Shown in pieces: positions 1 to 7,173 of a stretch of DNA of 64,000 nucleotides. The translations under genes and the position numbers were made by a program. The notes under the pieces were generated by a model. That model had not been told where the DNA came from. It did not search any database and saw only the letters and a program-made list of their open reading frames with translations. Source of the stretch: Paludibacter sp. (GTDB taxonomy: Bacteria; Bacteroidota; Bacteroidia; Bacteroidales; Paludibacteraceae); contig JAQTTH010000012.1 in NCBI GenBank assembly GCA_028710895.1, positions 62,001-126,000 of the forward strand. The letters run 5' to 3'. Numbering within the stretch: position 1 is the stretch's first letter; each line of letters begins with the position of its first letter.

Positions 1-201
1 CTGATTACTAAAAACGGTAAAGTCGAGCGTATCGAACTTTTGAAGATATTGAGCAACCTGAGCATTACCTGCAGTAAGCGTTTTGATTTGTGCACGTAAA
101 GCTACAATTTCTTTTTGACTTGCAGCGTTATTATTGCCAGCATTTATCGCCACCGAAATAAAAAGTGTTGCAACTATGGCAACAAGACTAAGTTTTTTCA
201 T
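1..201 (-). CDS. Partial secreted protein, possibly SnoaL/NTF2-like (N-terminal 67 residues)
   Basis: The reading frame opens at an ATG at 201 and runs off the left edge, so only the first 67 residues are visible. It begins MKKLSLVAIVATLFISVAIN, a typical Sec signal peptide without a lipobox Cys, then a short helical stretch (SQKEIVALRAQIKTLTAG) and the segment KFDTLDFTVFSNQ. The last segment reminds me of small secreted SnoaL/NTF2-like proteins of Bacteroidota, but with so little of the domain present this is a guess. A TATCTTTG -7 box lies 39 bp upstream. The AraC gene upstream is read in the same direction. Confidence 0.7.
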   Translation of the reverse strand, partial: MKKLSLVAIVATLFISVAINAGNNNAASQKEIVALRAQIKTLTAGNAQVAQYLQKFDTLDFTVFSNQ

Positions 202-239
202 TTGATTTTTGTTTTAAATTTTTGTTGATTATTATGATG

Positions 240-269
240 CAAAGATACAGCCACCGAAATAGTCGGTGG
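240..269 (-). promoter_or_regulatory. Promoter -7 box and adjacent inverted repeat
   Basis: TATCTTTG lies on the minus strand at 240-247, ahead of the partial gene starting at 201. Immediately upstream, at 251-269, is a perfect 7-5-7 inverted repeat (CCACCGA, 5 nt, TCGGTGG). A palindrome inside the -7/-33 spacer is well placed to act as an operator. The AraC-type regulator encoded just upstream is the obvious candidate binder (inference). Confidence 0.5.
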
Positions 270-298
270 TAACACTTTTCGGAAGAAGGGTGGTACTT

Positions 299-1120
299 TT
301 AGGAAAGAATTGTACGGGTCATCTCGCGAAATTCAGTCGGGGTAACAGAAAGTTTATTGCGAAACACACGTGTAAAGTAAGATTTTTCGTTGTAACCCAG
401 CTCATAACCTATTTCAGACACTGTCTTCTCAGTGTGAATCAACAGTTTTTTGGCTTCAATAAGTTTTCGGGTTTCGATAATTTCGGAAACGCTCTTTTGG
501 AAGTCATTTTTACAGATAATATTCAGATTACGCTCTGACATATTCATTTTTTCGGCGTAAAAACTAACACCCTCATCCCGACGGAAATTCTCCTCCAAAA
601 TTCGCAGGAAGTTATTGAAGGTTGCAATTTGCGAAGCTTTTACAGAGCTTTCAACCGGAATATTGCGCTTGCGCTCAGTCTCAATCATGGAAATAAGAGC
701 GGTGGTCAAATGGCGGATGGCCGACAAATCAGGATTTTCAAGCACAAACTCAGCGTTAATGATTTCGCAAAGACTAACAAACCGATTTACACAATCTTCA
801 ACGCCAAGCGGAACACTGGTAGAAGTAAAAAAATTAGAATAGAAATTAAGCTTTGAGTCTGGAATAAATTCATTCTGGAAATTGATAATCCAACCGCGCA
901 ACCCGTCGCGTTCAACAACCCGGTGCATCTTCCCCATCGAAACATAACTTGCTGCCGGAGCCTGAATCACTTCCATTTGGAAATCAATGTAGTGCTCCAA
1001 ACTACCTTCGGTTACAATTAGCAATTCTTCAAAATCATGAAAATGAGCCTCCTCACGCTTTGCACGAATTTGATCAACAAATTCCTTTGTAATTTTCACA
1101 ATTTTAAACGGTTGTTCCAT
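299..1120 (-). CDS. AraC family transcriptional regulator
   Basis: A 273-residue regulator with the usual AraC layout. The N-terminal half is a cupin-like sensing domain (HDFEELLIVTEGSLEHYI near residues 28-45). The C-terminal 100 residues carry the two-helix-turn-helix DNA-binding domain (SEIGYELGYNEKSYFTRVF, then a PTEFRE end typical of the family). Length is normal. It is followed by the partial secreted protein in the same direction, with a palindrome in between, so local control of that gene is plausible. The effector is unknown. A TAAATTTG -7 box at 1143-1150 precedes the start. The small forward ORFs inside this gene are shadows. Confidence 0.92.
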   Translation of the reverse strand: MEQPFKIVKITKEFVDQIRAKREEAHFHDFEELLIVTEGSLEHYIDFQMEVIQAPAASYVSMGKMHRVVERDGLRGWIINFQNEFIPDSKLNFYSNFFTSTSVPLGVEDCVNRFVSLCEIINAEFVLENPDLSAIRHLTTALISMIETERKRNIPVESSVKASQIATFNNFLRILEENFRRDEGVSFYAEKMNMSERNLNIICKNDFQKSVSEIIETRKLIEAKKLLIHTEKTVSEIGYELGYNEKSYFTRVFRNKLSVTPTEFREMTRTILS

Positions 1121-1142
1121 GCATCTGTTTATTTCTGAAATA

Positions 1143-1150
1143 CAAATTTA
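1143..1150 (-). promoter_or_regulatory. Promoter -7 box of the AraC gene
   Basis: TAAATTTG on the minus strand, 23 bp before the AraC start. It matches the Bacteroidota TAnnTTTG consensus; no convincing -33 TTG was seen. Confidence 0.4.
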
Positions 1151-1182
1151 GCATATTATACCGAAAGTGTTTAGTCATGAAA

Positions 1183-1213
1183 CAAAAAAAGACTCCCACA
1201 CGAGAATCTTTTT
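1183..1213 (-). terminator. Probable terminator after the SRPBCC gene
   Basis: Imperfect hairpin (minus strand AAAGATT-CTC, loop, GAG-TCTTT) followed by a run of T. It lies just past the stop of the gene ending at 1235. Confidence 0.4.
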
Positions 1214-1234
1214 CCTTTAAAATATCTAATTGAC

Positions 1235-1765
1235 TTATTTTTCACTGAGTGATTTCAATTTCCCGAGTCCATTATCCCAATCTTTACCCATCGATTTTTC
1301 CATGTTCATAAAAAGAACCATTATATTGAACGGATAAGGCATGGAGCCCGTCATTCCCCAAGTGGCTTTTGTTCCGGTACCTTCTTCGGCCAATTTTATA
1401 TAAGCCTCACCGTGGCTCTCATGTGGTTTTGTAAAGTCAAGCTTAGTTTCAAACAATGTCGGTTTTTGCACCGTTTTAATGGTCTGACTGCCAGAGCCAA
1501 CAATATCACTTTCCCAGCTTTGAATAGCACCAACAGTTCCATCGGCCCCTGAAGCTTCCTTTTTCATATTTGGATCGTGATCATTCCACGGACTCCATTT
1601 ATCAAGCGCTGCCAAACTGTTTGTGTAATCCCAAACACTGTCAATGGGAGCATTAATACTAACAGATTTTTCATACTTAAACGTTTTAGGAACAAATAGT
1701 GCAACAACCAAAACAATAAGAACTATAGCCAATAAGCCAAATCCAAGGTATTTCAATAATTTCAT
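1235..1765 (-). CDS. SRPBCC family protein with N-terminal membrane anchor
   Basis: 176 residues. Residues 6-26 form one hydrophobic segment (LGFGLLAIVLIVLVVALFV), which anchors or exports the rest. The remainder is a START/Bet v 1-like SRPBCC domain: SVSINAPIDSVWDYTNSL is the usual first strand-helix, and WSPWNDHDPNMK and GSGSQTIKTVQKP are characteristic of the polyketide_cyc2 group. These proteins bind small hydrophobic ligands or are lyases; the ligand here is unknown. It stands alone, between the AraC gene and a lipoprotein gene, both in the same direction but with wide gaps. Confidence 0.85.
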   Translation of the reverse strand: MKLLKYLGFGLLAIVLIVLVVALFVPKTFKYEKSVSINAPIDSVWDYTNSLAALDKWSPWNDHDPNMKKEASGADGTVGAIQSWESDIVGSGSQTIKTVQKPTLFETKLDFTKPHESHGEAYIKLAEEGTGTKATWGMTGSMPYPFNIMVLFMNMEKSMGKDWDNGLGKLKSLSEK

Positions 1766-1852
1766 AATAATGTTGTTTTAAGATGAATAAATATATTTAC
1801 TTGTATTTAAACACTTAGCAACAAAAAAAGTTGATAGGCCTGAAACAAAACC

Positions 1853-1886
1853 AGCAACCTATGGTTTTTCAGCATCTGAGGTTGCT
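1853..1886 (-). terminator. Probable terminator after the lipoprotein gene
   Basis: An 8-bp perfect stem (AGCAACCT / AGGTTGCT) with an 18-nt loop, 16 bp past the stop of the gene ending at 1902. The T-run after it is weak. Confidence 0.35.
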
Positions 1887-1901
1887 AAAAACTCAGAGAG
1901 A

Positions 1902-2843
1902 TTATTTCAGACTATATATCATACCCTTGATGTGGTAATTTTTCAGAATAGTTTGAGCCGCAGCAGCTTGTTTTTGCTTCAACGCATCATAATAAGGTAA
2001 GACATTTTTAGCAGTCTGCGAATCAGCGTATTTTGCCATCAGGTAATTATATGCATTCACATAAAAATCGGACAAATCACCAGTCTGACGATTAGAATAC
2101 AACGAAGTTTTTTCATATCCACACAACAAATAAGTCAGATAGGCTTTTTGATAATCCTTACAAGTTGAAATAAAAACAAATCCCGGATTTGCAGCAATAA
2201 ACTTCTCATACCACACATTTCGGTCAACAAGCAATCGCGGTGAAATTGTAATTACACCATCCATGGCAAATCCTTGTTTATTTTCAAGCTGAATTTCAGA
2301 TAGATAATCTTTCATAACCGGCGAAACCAGCGTGTAAAAATTCTTAGCTATAAAGTTTCTATCCTGCTCAATGTACGTCACTCCATCTGATGCTGATAAT
2401 TTAAACCCATTTAACGTCAAATTCTTACGATAATCCTTCAACGCTTTCGGAACAGCTGTCTGATCCTCGTATAAAAGTGGCTCATAATTCGTCGTGTCAC
2501 TCTGATGTTTAATGCTCAGATGCATTTCTAAACTATCATAAAGCGTTTGAAAAACCACAAATGCACTATCGCATAACAAAGCAGGTTGACCCGTGAAAAT
2601 GGCTTTATATTTTTCAGTGGCTTTGGCAACAGTTGTTATGTCAGAACTATCCAACTGCTCAATAAATGCTTTGAATTCGGTTATTTTGGGATTTTCCCAA
2701 ATAGCGTTGGCCGTATCCGTCAAATGGAAGGCATCTTCACCTGACGTTTTAAGTGGTTTCTCAGCAGTTTTCCCGCAGGAATTCATCATTGCTATAATTA
2801 CAAAACCAATCAAAGTACTGAATAATAATCTTTTATTTTCCAT
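1902..2843 (-). CDS. Uncharacterised lipoprotein
   Basis: 313 residues beginning MENKRLLFSTLIGFVIIAMM and then NSC-GK, a type II (lipoprotein) signal peptide with the acylated Cys at residue 23. The mature protein is hydrophilic and mostly helical, with an N-terminal stretch on target lengths (KATEKYKAIF, FVVFQTLYDSL) and a C-terminal helical region ending in NYHIKGMIYSLK. I recognise no domain or catalytic motif. It is probably anchored in the periplasm or outer membrane. A TATTTTTG -7 box lies at 2879-2886. It has no close co-directional neighbour. Confidence 0.8.
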   Translation of the reverse strand: MENKRLLFSTLIGFVIIAMMNSCGKTAEKPLKTSGEDAFHLTDTANAIWENPKITEFKAFIEQLDSSDITTVAKATEKYKAIFTGQPALLCDSAFVVFQTLYDSLEMHLSIKHQSDTTNYEPLLYEDQTAVPKALKDYRKNLTLNGFKLSASDGVTYIEQDRNFIAKNFYTLVSPVMKDYLSEIQLENKQGFAMDGVITISPRLLVDRNVWYEKFIAANPGFVFISTCKDYQKAYLTYLLCGYEKTSLYSNRQTGDLSDFYVNAYNYLMAKYADSQTAKNVLPYYDALKQKQAAAAQTILKNYHIKGMIYSLK

Positions 2844-2878
2844 TTTAGCTCATCTTTTAATTTCAAAAAACTGACTTG

Positions 2879-2886
2879 CAAAAATA
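2879..2886 (-). promoter_or_regulatory. Promoter -7 box of the lipoprotein gene
   Basis: TATTTTTG on the minus strand, 36 bp before the start codon at 2843. Confidence 0.4.
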
Positions 2887-3010
2887 ATCATTTCCAGCTG
2901 ATAAATGATTTATAATTCAAATTATAAGCATTCAATTTAAATCTTCCGAAAATCTACATTATTAATACATTTTTTTTTGAAAGAACATACATTTATACAG
3001 TCTAATTCAT

Positions 3011-3018
3011 TAAATTTG
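3011..3018 (+). promoter_or_regulatory. Promoter -7 box of the ACT-paaK operon
   Basis: TAAATTTG 43 bp before the ATG at 3061. Its position rules out the longer in-frame start at 2977, which would place the box inside the coding region. Confidence 0.5.
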
Positions 3019-3060
3019 TGGCTAGTTAATCTTACATTTTACTCACACAAATCTGATAGT

Positions 3061-3480
3061 ATGACAATTCGCCAACTTTCTGTTTTCCTCGAAAACAAAA
3101 CCGGCCACTTAAATGAGATTTTATCCATATTGGCCAAGAACAACATCAACATTGTGGCACTTACCATTGCCGATTCTACCGACTACGGCATTCTCCGCGC
3201 CATAGTTTCAGATCCAGAGAAAGCCATGCAGGCTTTACGGGCAGAGCACTACACCGTAAAAGTGCATGATATTCTTTCACTTGAAATGGCTGCTGCGCCC
3301 GGCTCCATGTCTCACATCCTCGATTTATTTACTGCAGCCGATATTTGTATCGAATATGTCTATGCTTTCAGCTTTGGCAGCAAATCTATCCTTATGATTC
3401 GCACCGACAATTGCGAAAAAGCATTTGAAATCATCAAAACCAATGGATTGAAACCAATTCGGGAATCTGATTTAAAGTAA
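3061..3480 (+). CDS. ACT domain protein (tandem ACT)
   Basis: 139 residues, taken from the ATG at 3061 because the -7 box lies downstream of the more upstream in-frame start. It has two ACT domains back to back: residues 1-70 (MTIRQLSVFLENKTGHLNEI, then ILAKNNINIVALTIADSTDYGIL) and about 72-139 (MAAAPGSMSHILDLFTAADI, then FSFGSKSILMIRTDN). ACT domains bind amino acids and act as allosteric switches. Stand-alone tandem ACT proteins are commonly found next to phenylacetate-CoA ligase in Bacteroidota and Firmicutes, as here. A role as an aromatic amino acid sensor for the downstream enzymes is inferred. Confidence 0.9.
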   Translation: MTIRQLSVFLENKTGHLNEILSILAKNNINIVALTIADSTDYGILRAIVSDPEKAMQALRAEHYTVKVHDILSLEMAAAPGSMSHILDLFTAADICIEYVYAFSFGSKSILMIRTDNCEKAFEIIKTNGLKPIRESDLK

Positions 3481-3562
3481 GGCATTATTAAGCAGAAAAA
3501 ACTAATTAGAAAACTCACACAAATAACGCCGCTATCACCCGGTGTAAATATCAGGTAATACT

Positions 3563-4861
3563 ATGATTTGGAATAAAGAAATTGAATGCATGGGTCGCGA
3601 AGAAATGCGCACTTTGCAAGGGAAAAGACTAAATGAGCTTGTTAATCGCGTTTATAACAACGTCGAATTTTACAAACTCAGAATGGACGAAATGGGTGTA
3701 AAACCTTCGGACATTGAAACAATAGACGATATTGTAAAATTACCATTTACTTACAAAACAGATTTACGTGATCATTATCCGTTTAATCTGTTTGCCGTAC
3801 CCATGAAAGACATTGTACGCATTCATGCATCGAGCGGTACAACCGGCAAACCAACAACGGTTGGCTATACAAAAAACGACATTGAAAACTGGCGCGAAGT
3901 GCTTGCGCGTTGTCTCACTATGGCTGGTATTTCCGACGAAGATATTATGCAGGTTTCATACGGTTACGGGCTGTTCACTGGTGGACTCGGTGTTCATTAC
4001 GGCGCCGAAACAGTTGGCTGCTCGGTCATTCCCATTTCGGGAGGCAACACGCGTCGCCAGTTGCAATTAATGACAGATTTTGGATCTACAGTTTTGGCCT
4101 GTACTCCTTCATATGCGCTCCATCTGGCCGATGCATTAGCAGAAAACGGATATTCACTTGCCGATATGAAACTAAAAATCGGGGTTTTCGGAGCTGAGCC
4201 ATGGACGGAGAATATGCGTTTGGAACTCGAAAAGAAATGGGGAATCAAAGCCTATGATATTTACGGACTTAGTGAAATTATGGGACCCGGCGTTGCCAAC
4301 GATTGCCCTGCCCATGCAGGTTTACATGTTCACGAAGATCATTTTTTCCCCGAAATAGTTGACCCGCACACCAAGCTACCTGTAGCCGATGGAGAAGAAG
4401 GCGAACTGGTTTTCACAACACTTACCAAAGAAGGAATTCCATTATTACGGTATAATACCCGTGATTTATCAACGCTGAACCGAGAAAAATGCAGTTGTGG
4501 CAGAACAACAGTCCGTATGAAAAAAATCACCGGACGCAGCGACGATATGCTTATTATCCGTGGTGTCAACCTGTTTCCGTCACAAATTGAACATGTATTG
4601 CTGGAAATGGGTGAAACCAGCGCTCATTATATGCTGTATGTCGACCGAGAAAATAACCTCGACACACTGGAACTGAAAGTTGAACTGGACGAAGCCAATA
4701 TGGTGGAAACTATCCGGGACTTGCAAATGCTTTCGCGCAAGATTGAACATGCACTCAACAGTGCAATTGGACTCAGCGTAAAAGTGACCCTTGTTGAACC
4801 TAAGACGATTGCCCGCAGTGAAGGAAAAGCAATTAGAGTGATTGATAACCGGAAGAAATAA
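3563..4861 (+). CDS. paaK: Phenylacetate-CoA ligase
   Basis: 432 residues, the usual length for PaaK. It is an AMP-forming acyl-CoA synthetase of the ANL family: the nucleotide-binding loop is HASSGTTGKPTTVGYT (residues about 90-105), YGLSEIMGPGV is the A5-type motif, and RSDDMLIIRGVNLFPSQIE is the hinge between the large and small lobes. The reaction joins an aryl acetate to CoA using ATP. With a tandem ACT protein upstream and an aminotransferase 6 bp downstream, the natural substrates are probably aryl acids from aromatic amino acids; the direction of use (oxidative, or reductive synthesis via indolepyruvate:ferredoxin oxidoreductase) cannot be told. No iorAB genes are in the window. Confidence 0.93.
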   Translation: MIWNKEIECMGREEMRTLQGKRLNELVNRVYNNVEFYKLRMDEMGVKPSDIETIDDIVKLPFTYKTDLRDHYPFNLFAVPMKDIVRIHASSGTTGKPTTVGYTKNDIENWREVLARCLTMAGISDEDIMQVSYGYGLFTGGLGVHYGAETVGCSVIPISGGNTRRQLQLMTDFGSTVLACTPSYALHLADALAENGYSLADMKLKIGVFGAEPWTENMRLELEKKWGIKAYDIYGLSEIMGPGVANDCPAHAGLHVHEDHFFPEIVDPHTKLPVADGEEGELVFTTLTKEGIPLLRYNTRDLSTLNREKCSCGRTTVRMKKITGRSDDMLIIRGVNLFPSQIEHVLLEMGETSAHYMLYVDRENNLDTLELKVELDEANMVETIRDLQMLSRKIEHALNSAIGLSVKVTLVEPKTIARSEGKAIRVIDNRKK

Positions 4862-4867
4862 AACAAC

Positions 4868-6166
4868 ATGACAATCAATAAAGAATTAGTCGACTCACTT
4901 TTTTCTCAGTTTGGTGAATCAGATATTACCCGTTTATCAATTCGTGAAGTTGGAAAACTGGTTTCGCAAATTGAGCAGGAAAGTGGTGAGGAATTTATTC
5001 ACATGGAAATGGGTGTACCGGGTCTACCCGCTTCCGCTGTTGCTATTGCTGCCGAAAAAGAAGCATTAGACATGGGCTTGGCTACTCAATACCCACATAT
5101 TGAAGGTATTCCATTTGCAAAAGCCGAGATCGCCCGCTTTGCAAAATTATTTATCAATGTGGATGTTACGCCACTAAATTGCGTTCCTACGGTTGGCGGT
5201 ATGCAGGGAAGTTTTGCTGCATTGCTGGCTGCAGCACGTACAAATTTTGAAAAACCTTACACCCTGTTTATCGATCCAGGATTTCCTGTCAATAAATCAC
5301 AGCTACAACTCATTGGGGTTCCGTTTAAATCGTTCGATATTTTACACTTTCGTGGTGAGAAATTGCGTGAAAAATTAGAATCATTTTTGTCCGAAAATAA
5401 TATTTGTTCCATTTGTTATTCGTCACCCAATAATCCTTCGTGGATAAGCCTGACCGAAAGCGAATTACAGATTATAGGTGAATTGGCAACAAAATATGAT
5501 GTAATTGTAGTGGAGGACCTTGCCTACTTCGGTATGGATTTCCGGCAACATTACGGACAACCGGGTATTCCGCCTTTTCAGCCAACGGTTGCACATTATA
5601 CGGATAATTACATTTTGTTGCTTTCAGCGTCAAAAATTTTCAGTTATGCCGGACAACGTATTGGCATGATGATTATTTCCGAAAAACTGCGCACCCGGCG
5701 ATATGCAAATTTAAAAAACTATTTCACCAACGATGTTCTGGGGCACTTCATTACCTATGGCGTACTTTATGTAACAACTGCCGGTACATCTCATTCGGCA
5801 CAATATGCACTGGCTGCAACATTAAAAGCCGTAAACGATGGTGAAATTGATTTCGTGAAGGGCTTACATCCATACGGCGAAAAGGCTAAAATCATGAAAG
5901 CTCTGTTTCTCAAATATGGTTTCTATATTGTTTATAAGGAGGAAAATGGTGATTTAGCCGATGGGTTTTATTTCACCATTGCCTACCCTGATATGACTGG
6001 TGCAGAACTTATGAGAGAATTCTTATACTATGGCATTAGCGCAATTTCGCTTGCTATTACCGGAAGTGAGAACCCCAATGGATTACGTGCTTGCGTTTCG
6101 TTTGTTCGTATGGATCAAATGGAAGTGCTGGAACAACGTCTAAAAGCATTTTCGGAATTACATTAA
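4868..6166 (+). CDS. Class I/II PLP-dependent aminotransferase
   Basis: 432 residues of the aspartate aminotransferase fold. The PLP lysine is in SASKIFSYAGQRIGMM, with the Asn and Asp of the cofactor site in YSSPNNPSW and VVEDLAYFGMD. The start is 6 bp after the paaK stop, so the two are translationally linked. The substrate is not readable. Given the ACT-PaaK context an aromatic amino acid is the best guess: it would make the aryl pyruvate from which the CoA ligase substrate is derived. Confidence 0.88.
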   Translation: MTINKELVDSLFSQFGESDITRLSIREVGKLVSQIEQESGEEFIHMEMGVPGLPASAVAIAAEKEALDMGLATQYPHIEGIPFAKAEIARFAKLFINVDVTPLNCVPTVGGMQGSFAALLAAARTNFEKPYTLFIDPGFPVNKSQLQLIGVPFKSFDILHFRGEKLREKLESFLSENNICSICYSSPNNPSWISLTESELQIIGELATKYDVIVVEDLAYFGMDFRQHYGQPGIPPFQPTVAHYTDNYILLLSASKIFSYAGQRIGMMIISEKLRTRRYANLKNYFTNDVLGHFITYGVLYVTTAGTSHSAQYALAATLKAVNDGEIDFVKGLHPYGEKAKIMKALFLKYGFYIVYKEENGDLADGFYFTIAYPDMTGAELMREFLYYGISAISLAITGSENPNGLRACVSFVRMDQMEVLEQRLKAFSELH

Positions 6167-6176
6167 ATCCCTCAAA

Positions 6177-6437
6177 ATGGAAATAGATCCAACCAGCTAT
6201 AACTTACCGGCACGAACTAAGTTGCGAGCCATTAGCCTAAATCATATTGGCATCGTAAAGTTGATTAAGAGTCGACTTATTCAGAAAGATGCGATCAGAA
6301 TTATAGAAACTTCGAAACAAATAAAGAATATTGAGCCAAATATAAACATATCATTAATTTGCACATCGAATATCTGTTCAAAATCTATCAAATTATTGCA
6401 AAAAGAAAATATTTCCATCATAACTGAGGAGTTTTAA
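6177..6437 (+). CDS. Small conserved-looking protein of unknown function
   Basis: 86 residues, starting 10 bp after the aminotransferase stop and followed by a hairpin terminator, so it looks like the last gene of the ACT-paaK operon. It starts MEIDPTSYNLPARTKLRAIS, is basic and helical in the first half, and has two Cys in LICTSNICSKSIKLL. I recognise no domain. Position, lack of overlap and the terminator behind it support a real gene. Confidence 0.6.
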   Translation: MEIDPTSYNLPARTKLRAISLNHIGIVKLIKSRLIQKDAIRIIETSKQIKNIEPNINISLICTSNICSKSIKLLQKENISIITEEF

Positions 6438-6458
6438 AATTTCTCAATCTTACGTCTG

Positions 6459-6502
6459 AAAAGCTAATCAAACCCTCAATTATGAGAATTGATTAGCTTT
6501 TT
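6459..6502 (+). terminator. Terminator after the ACT-paaK operon
   Basis: A 13-bp perfect stem (AAAAGCTAATCAA / TTGATTAGCTTTT) with a 17-nt loop, ending in T. Confidence 0.75.
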
Positions 6503-6503
6503 G

Positions 6504-6511
6504 TAAATTTG
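6504..6511 (+). promoter_or_regulatory. Promoter -7 box of the 178-residue protein gene
   Basis: TAAATTTG directly after the preceding terminator and 21 bp before the ATG at 6532, which implies a very short leader. Confidence 0.5.
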
Positions 6512-6531
6512 CACTTCAAAAAACAACGTAA

Positions 6532-7068
6532 ATGTCCAAAATTCAAATACAACTCACCGGTGTTGCAGCAGAACTTACCCTGGGTAGCTATATGCCAAAA
6601 GATGCAACAATTTTCAATAATTGGGAAGATTTTTATCATTTCAATGATTTGATTCACAGTTCTCAGTTATTAGTCGAACATATCTCGGAAATTAAAATTA
6701 CACAAGACGAACAAGTTATTTTTACCGGAAAAATTCCACTAACACAAATTCACCCGCAAAAAAGTTTTTGTCCGGTTTTACAACATCGTGCTTTATATTT
6801 GAGGACAGAGTGTGCAGAACAGGCTGTTTATCATTGTACATTTGAGATAGATAATTTCGACAAAATGAAACTTATCTTCGAAACTCAGGACTATGATTTG
6901 CTGTTCAAAGTGGGGCAATCATTTCTTTCCAAAATTCTTTATGATGGCATTGAACTAGATATAGAATGGACAAGTGGAAAACCTGTTGGAAACATTTGTT
7001 TACTCTGCCGCTTCGAAAATGGCTATTTGGTTCCCATATATGACGCTGTAAATAAATTGGCTAAGTAA
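6532..7068 (+). CDS. Hypothetical cytoplasmic protein
   Basis: 178 residues with no signal peptide or membrane segment. It starts MSKIQIQLTGVAAELTLGSY and looks like a compact alpha/beta protein with several Cys (FCPVLQ, TECAEQAVYHC, ICLLCRF). I do not recognise a family. It has its own -7 box and sits between two terminator or promoter features, so it is probably monocistronic. The coding frame is clean throughout. Confidence 0.75.
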   Translation: MSKIQIQLTGVAAELTLGSYMPKDATIFNNWEDFYHFNDLIHSSQLLVEHISEIKITQDEQVIFTGKIPLTQIHPQKSFCPVLQHRALYLRTECAEQAVYHCTFEIDNFDKMKLIFETQDYDLLFKVGQSFLSKILYDGIELDIEWTSGKPVGNICLLCRFENGYLVPIYDAVNKLAK

Positions 7069-7093
7069 ACTATTCAAAAAAAACAGAAAAATA

Positions 7094-7107
7094 TATCGCA
7101 TGCGATA
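7094..7107. promoter_or_regulatory. Perfect 14-bp palindrome upstream of the TonB receptor
   Basis: TATCGCATGCGATA reads the same on both strands. It lies 66 bp before the receptor start, where an operator would be expected. No matching regulator gene is adjacent. Confidence 0.35.
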
Positions 7108-7173
7108 AACTTTTTCAAATCATTCTTGTTATTAGTTACAAAAGTGAAATTATAGTAAAAAGTTGTATTGCTT

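Noticed and set aside
266-538. 90-codon plus-strand frame opposite the AraC gene
   Set aside because: Antisense to the DNA-binding domain of a well-supported regulator.
2977-3060. Upstream extension of the ACT protein
   Set aside because: The TAAATTTG box at 3011-3018 lies inside it, and the ACT domain begins exactly at the ATG at 3061.
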